8,619 nt of DNA from Gammaproteobacteria bacterium UBA2955 (GTDB lineage: Bacteria > Pseudomonadota > Gammaproteobacteria > Pseudomonadales > Azotimanducaceae). Under the pieces are notes generated by a model, which ran no database searches, was not told where the DNA came from, and saw only the letters and a list, made by a program, of their open reading frames with translations. Below, piece by piece: positions 8,446-8,619 of the stretch. The stretch is from contig DEBN01000097.1 in NCBI GenBank assembly GCA_002348825.1, forward strand, positions 3,829 through 12,447, read 5' to 3'. A program made the position numbers and the translations under genes. The first letter of the stretch is position 1. Each line of letters begins with the position of its first letter.

Positions 8446-8619
8446 TTAAGCCTGTGAGCTCTTGAGCTTGGTAATCAGTGCATTGGTGGCTTTGTCATAC
8501 GACGGAGTCATGTTGTGATCGTCATTTAGGCTGCGGAAAATTGGTCCCGCAAGCTTTTTACCAAGTTCTACTCCCCACTGGTCGAAAGAGTTTATGTTCC
8601 ACAATGCGCCTTGGCAAAA
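8446..8619 (-). CDS. pgi: Glucose-6-phosphate isomerase, C-terminal end only
   Basis: Partial gene: the last 57 codons plus TAA are inside the window, and the rest continues past base 8619. It interconverts glucose-6-phosphate and fructose-6-phosphate in glycolysis and gluconeogenesis. The fragment begins FCQGALWNINSFDQWGVELG followed by KKLA; it contains the family's C-terminal signature (NINSFDQWGVELGK), whose final Lys corresponds to the conserved active-site lysine. The tail, with SYDKATNALITKLK, resembles the E. coli end (SHDSSTNGLINRYK). No intact frame feature is broken here; the truncation is only the window edge. It lies 35 nt upstream of acs in the same direction. Confidence 0.95.
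   Translation of the reverse strand, partial: FCQGALWNINSFDQWGVELGKKLAGPIFRSLNDDHNMTPSYDKATNALITKLKSSQA

Noticed and set aside
1..8619. Mobile element, CRISPR array, toxin-antitoxin, defence or other novel system
   Set aside because: All coding space is filled by well-known core genes with tight gaps of 81 nt or less; no repeats, transposase, integrase or unexplained gene is seen.

Overview
The window is an ordinary stretch of chromosomal housekeeping DNA from a gammaproteobacterium. It carries five complete genes on the + strand in the conserved order infB - rbfA - truB - rpsO - pnp, the downstream part of the classical nusA-infB operon. Facing them on the - strand are a complete acs and the last 57 codons of pgi. 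Every protein resembles its Escherichia coli/Pseudomonas counterpart closely enough to be named from motifs alone. From memory, Pseudomonas aeruginosa also keeps pgi and an acs gene a few genes away from pnp-rpsO-truB-rbfA-infB. The linkage therefore suggests the Pseudomonadales/Cellvibrionales side of the Gammaproteobacteria, but this is inference and no species can be named.

Layout. Bases 1-19 hold the infB Shine-Dalgarno and perhaps the end of an upstream gene (nusA would be expected). infB (20-2554) encodes translation initiation factor IF2. After a 56-nt gap comes rbfA (2611-2985), whose end overlaps the start of truB (2978-3898) by 8 nt. An 81-nt gap with a possible promoter and weak leader hairpins precedes rpsO (3980-4249), which has a near-perfect ribosome binding site. 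A 69-nt gap containing a 7-bp stem-loop leads to pnp (4319-6427), which starts at TTG. A strong intrinsic terminator (6446-6471) ends the + strand unit, and its T-tract overlaps the stop codon of the convergent acs gene (6470-8410, - strand). acs lies 35 nt downstream of pgi (8446 to beyond 8619, - strand) and is probably cotranscribed with it.

Function. The + strand genes form a translation and RNA-maturation unit: IF2 places initiator tRNA on the ribosome, RbfA matures the 30S subunit, TruB makes pseudouridine 55 in tRNA, S15 nucleates the 16S central domain, and PNPase degrades RNA. In E. coli, IF2, RbfA and PNPase are cold-shock proteins, so this is also a cold-adaptation unit. The - strand pair is central carbon metabolism: Pgi interconverts glucose-6-P and fructose-6-P, and Acs activates acetate to acetyl-CoA.

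No gene-free stretch exceeds 300 bases; the largest gap is 81 nt. I saw no mobile element, tRNA, rRNA, CRISPR array, prophage or unknown gene cassette. I found no evidence for an undescribed system. The items worth a second look are small regulatory details in the gaps: the pnp leader, the rpsO leader, the terminator/stop-codon overlap, the rbfA start region and an A8 tract in rbfA.
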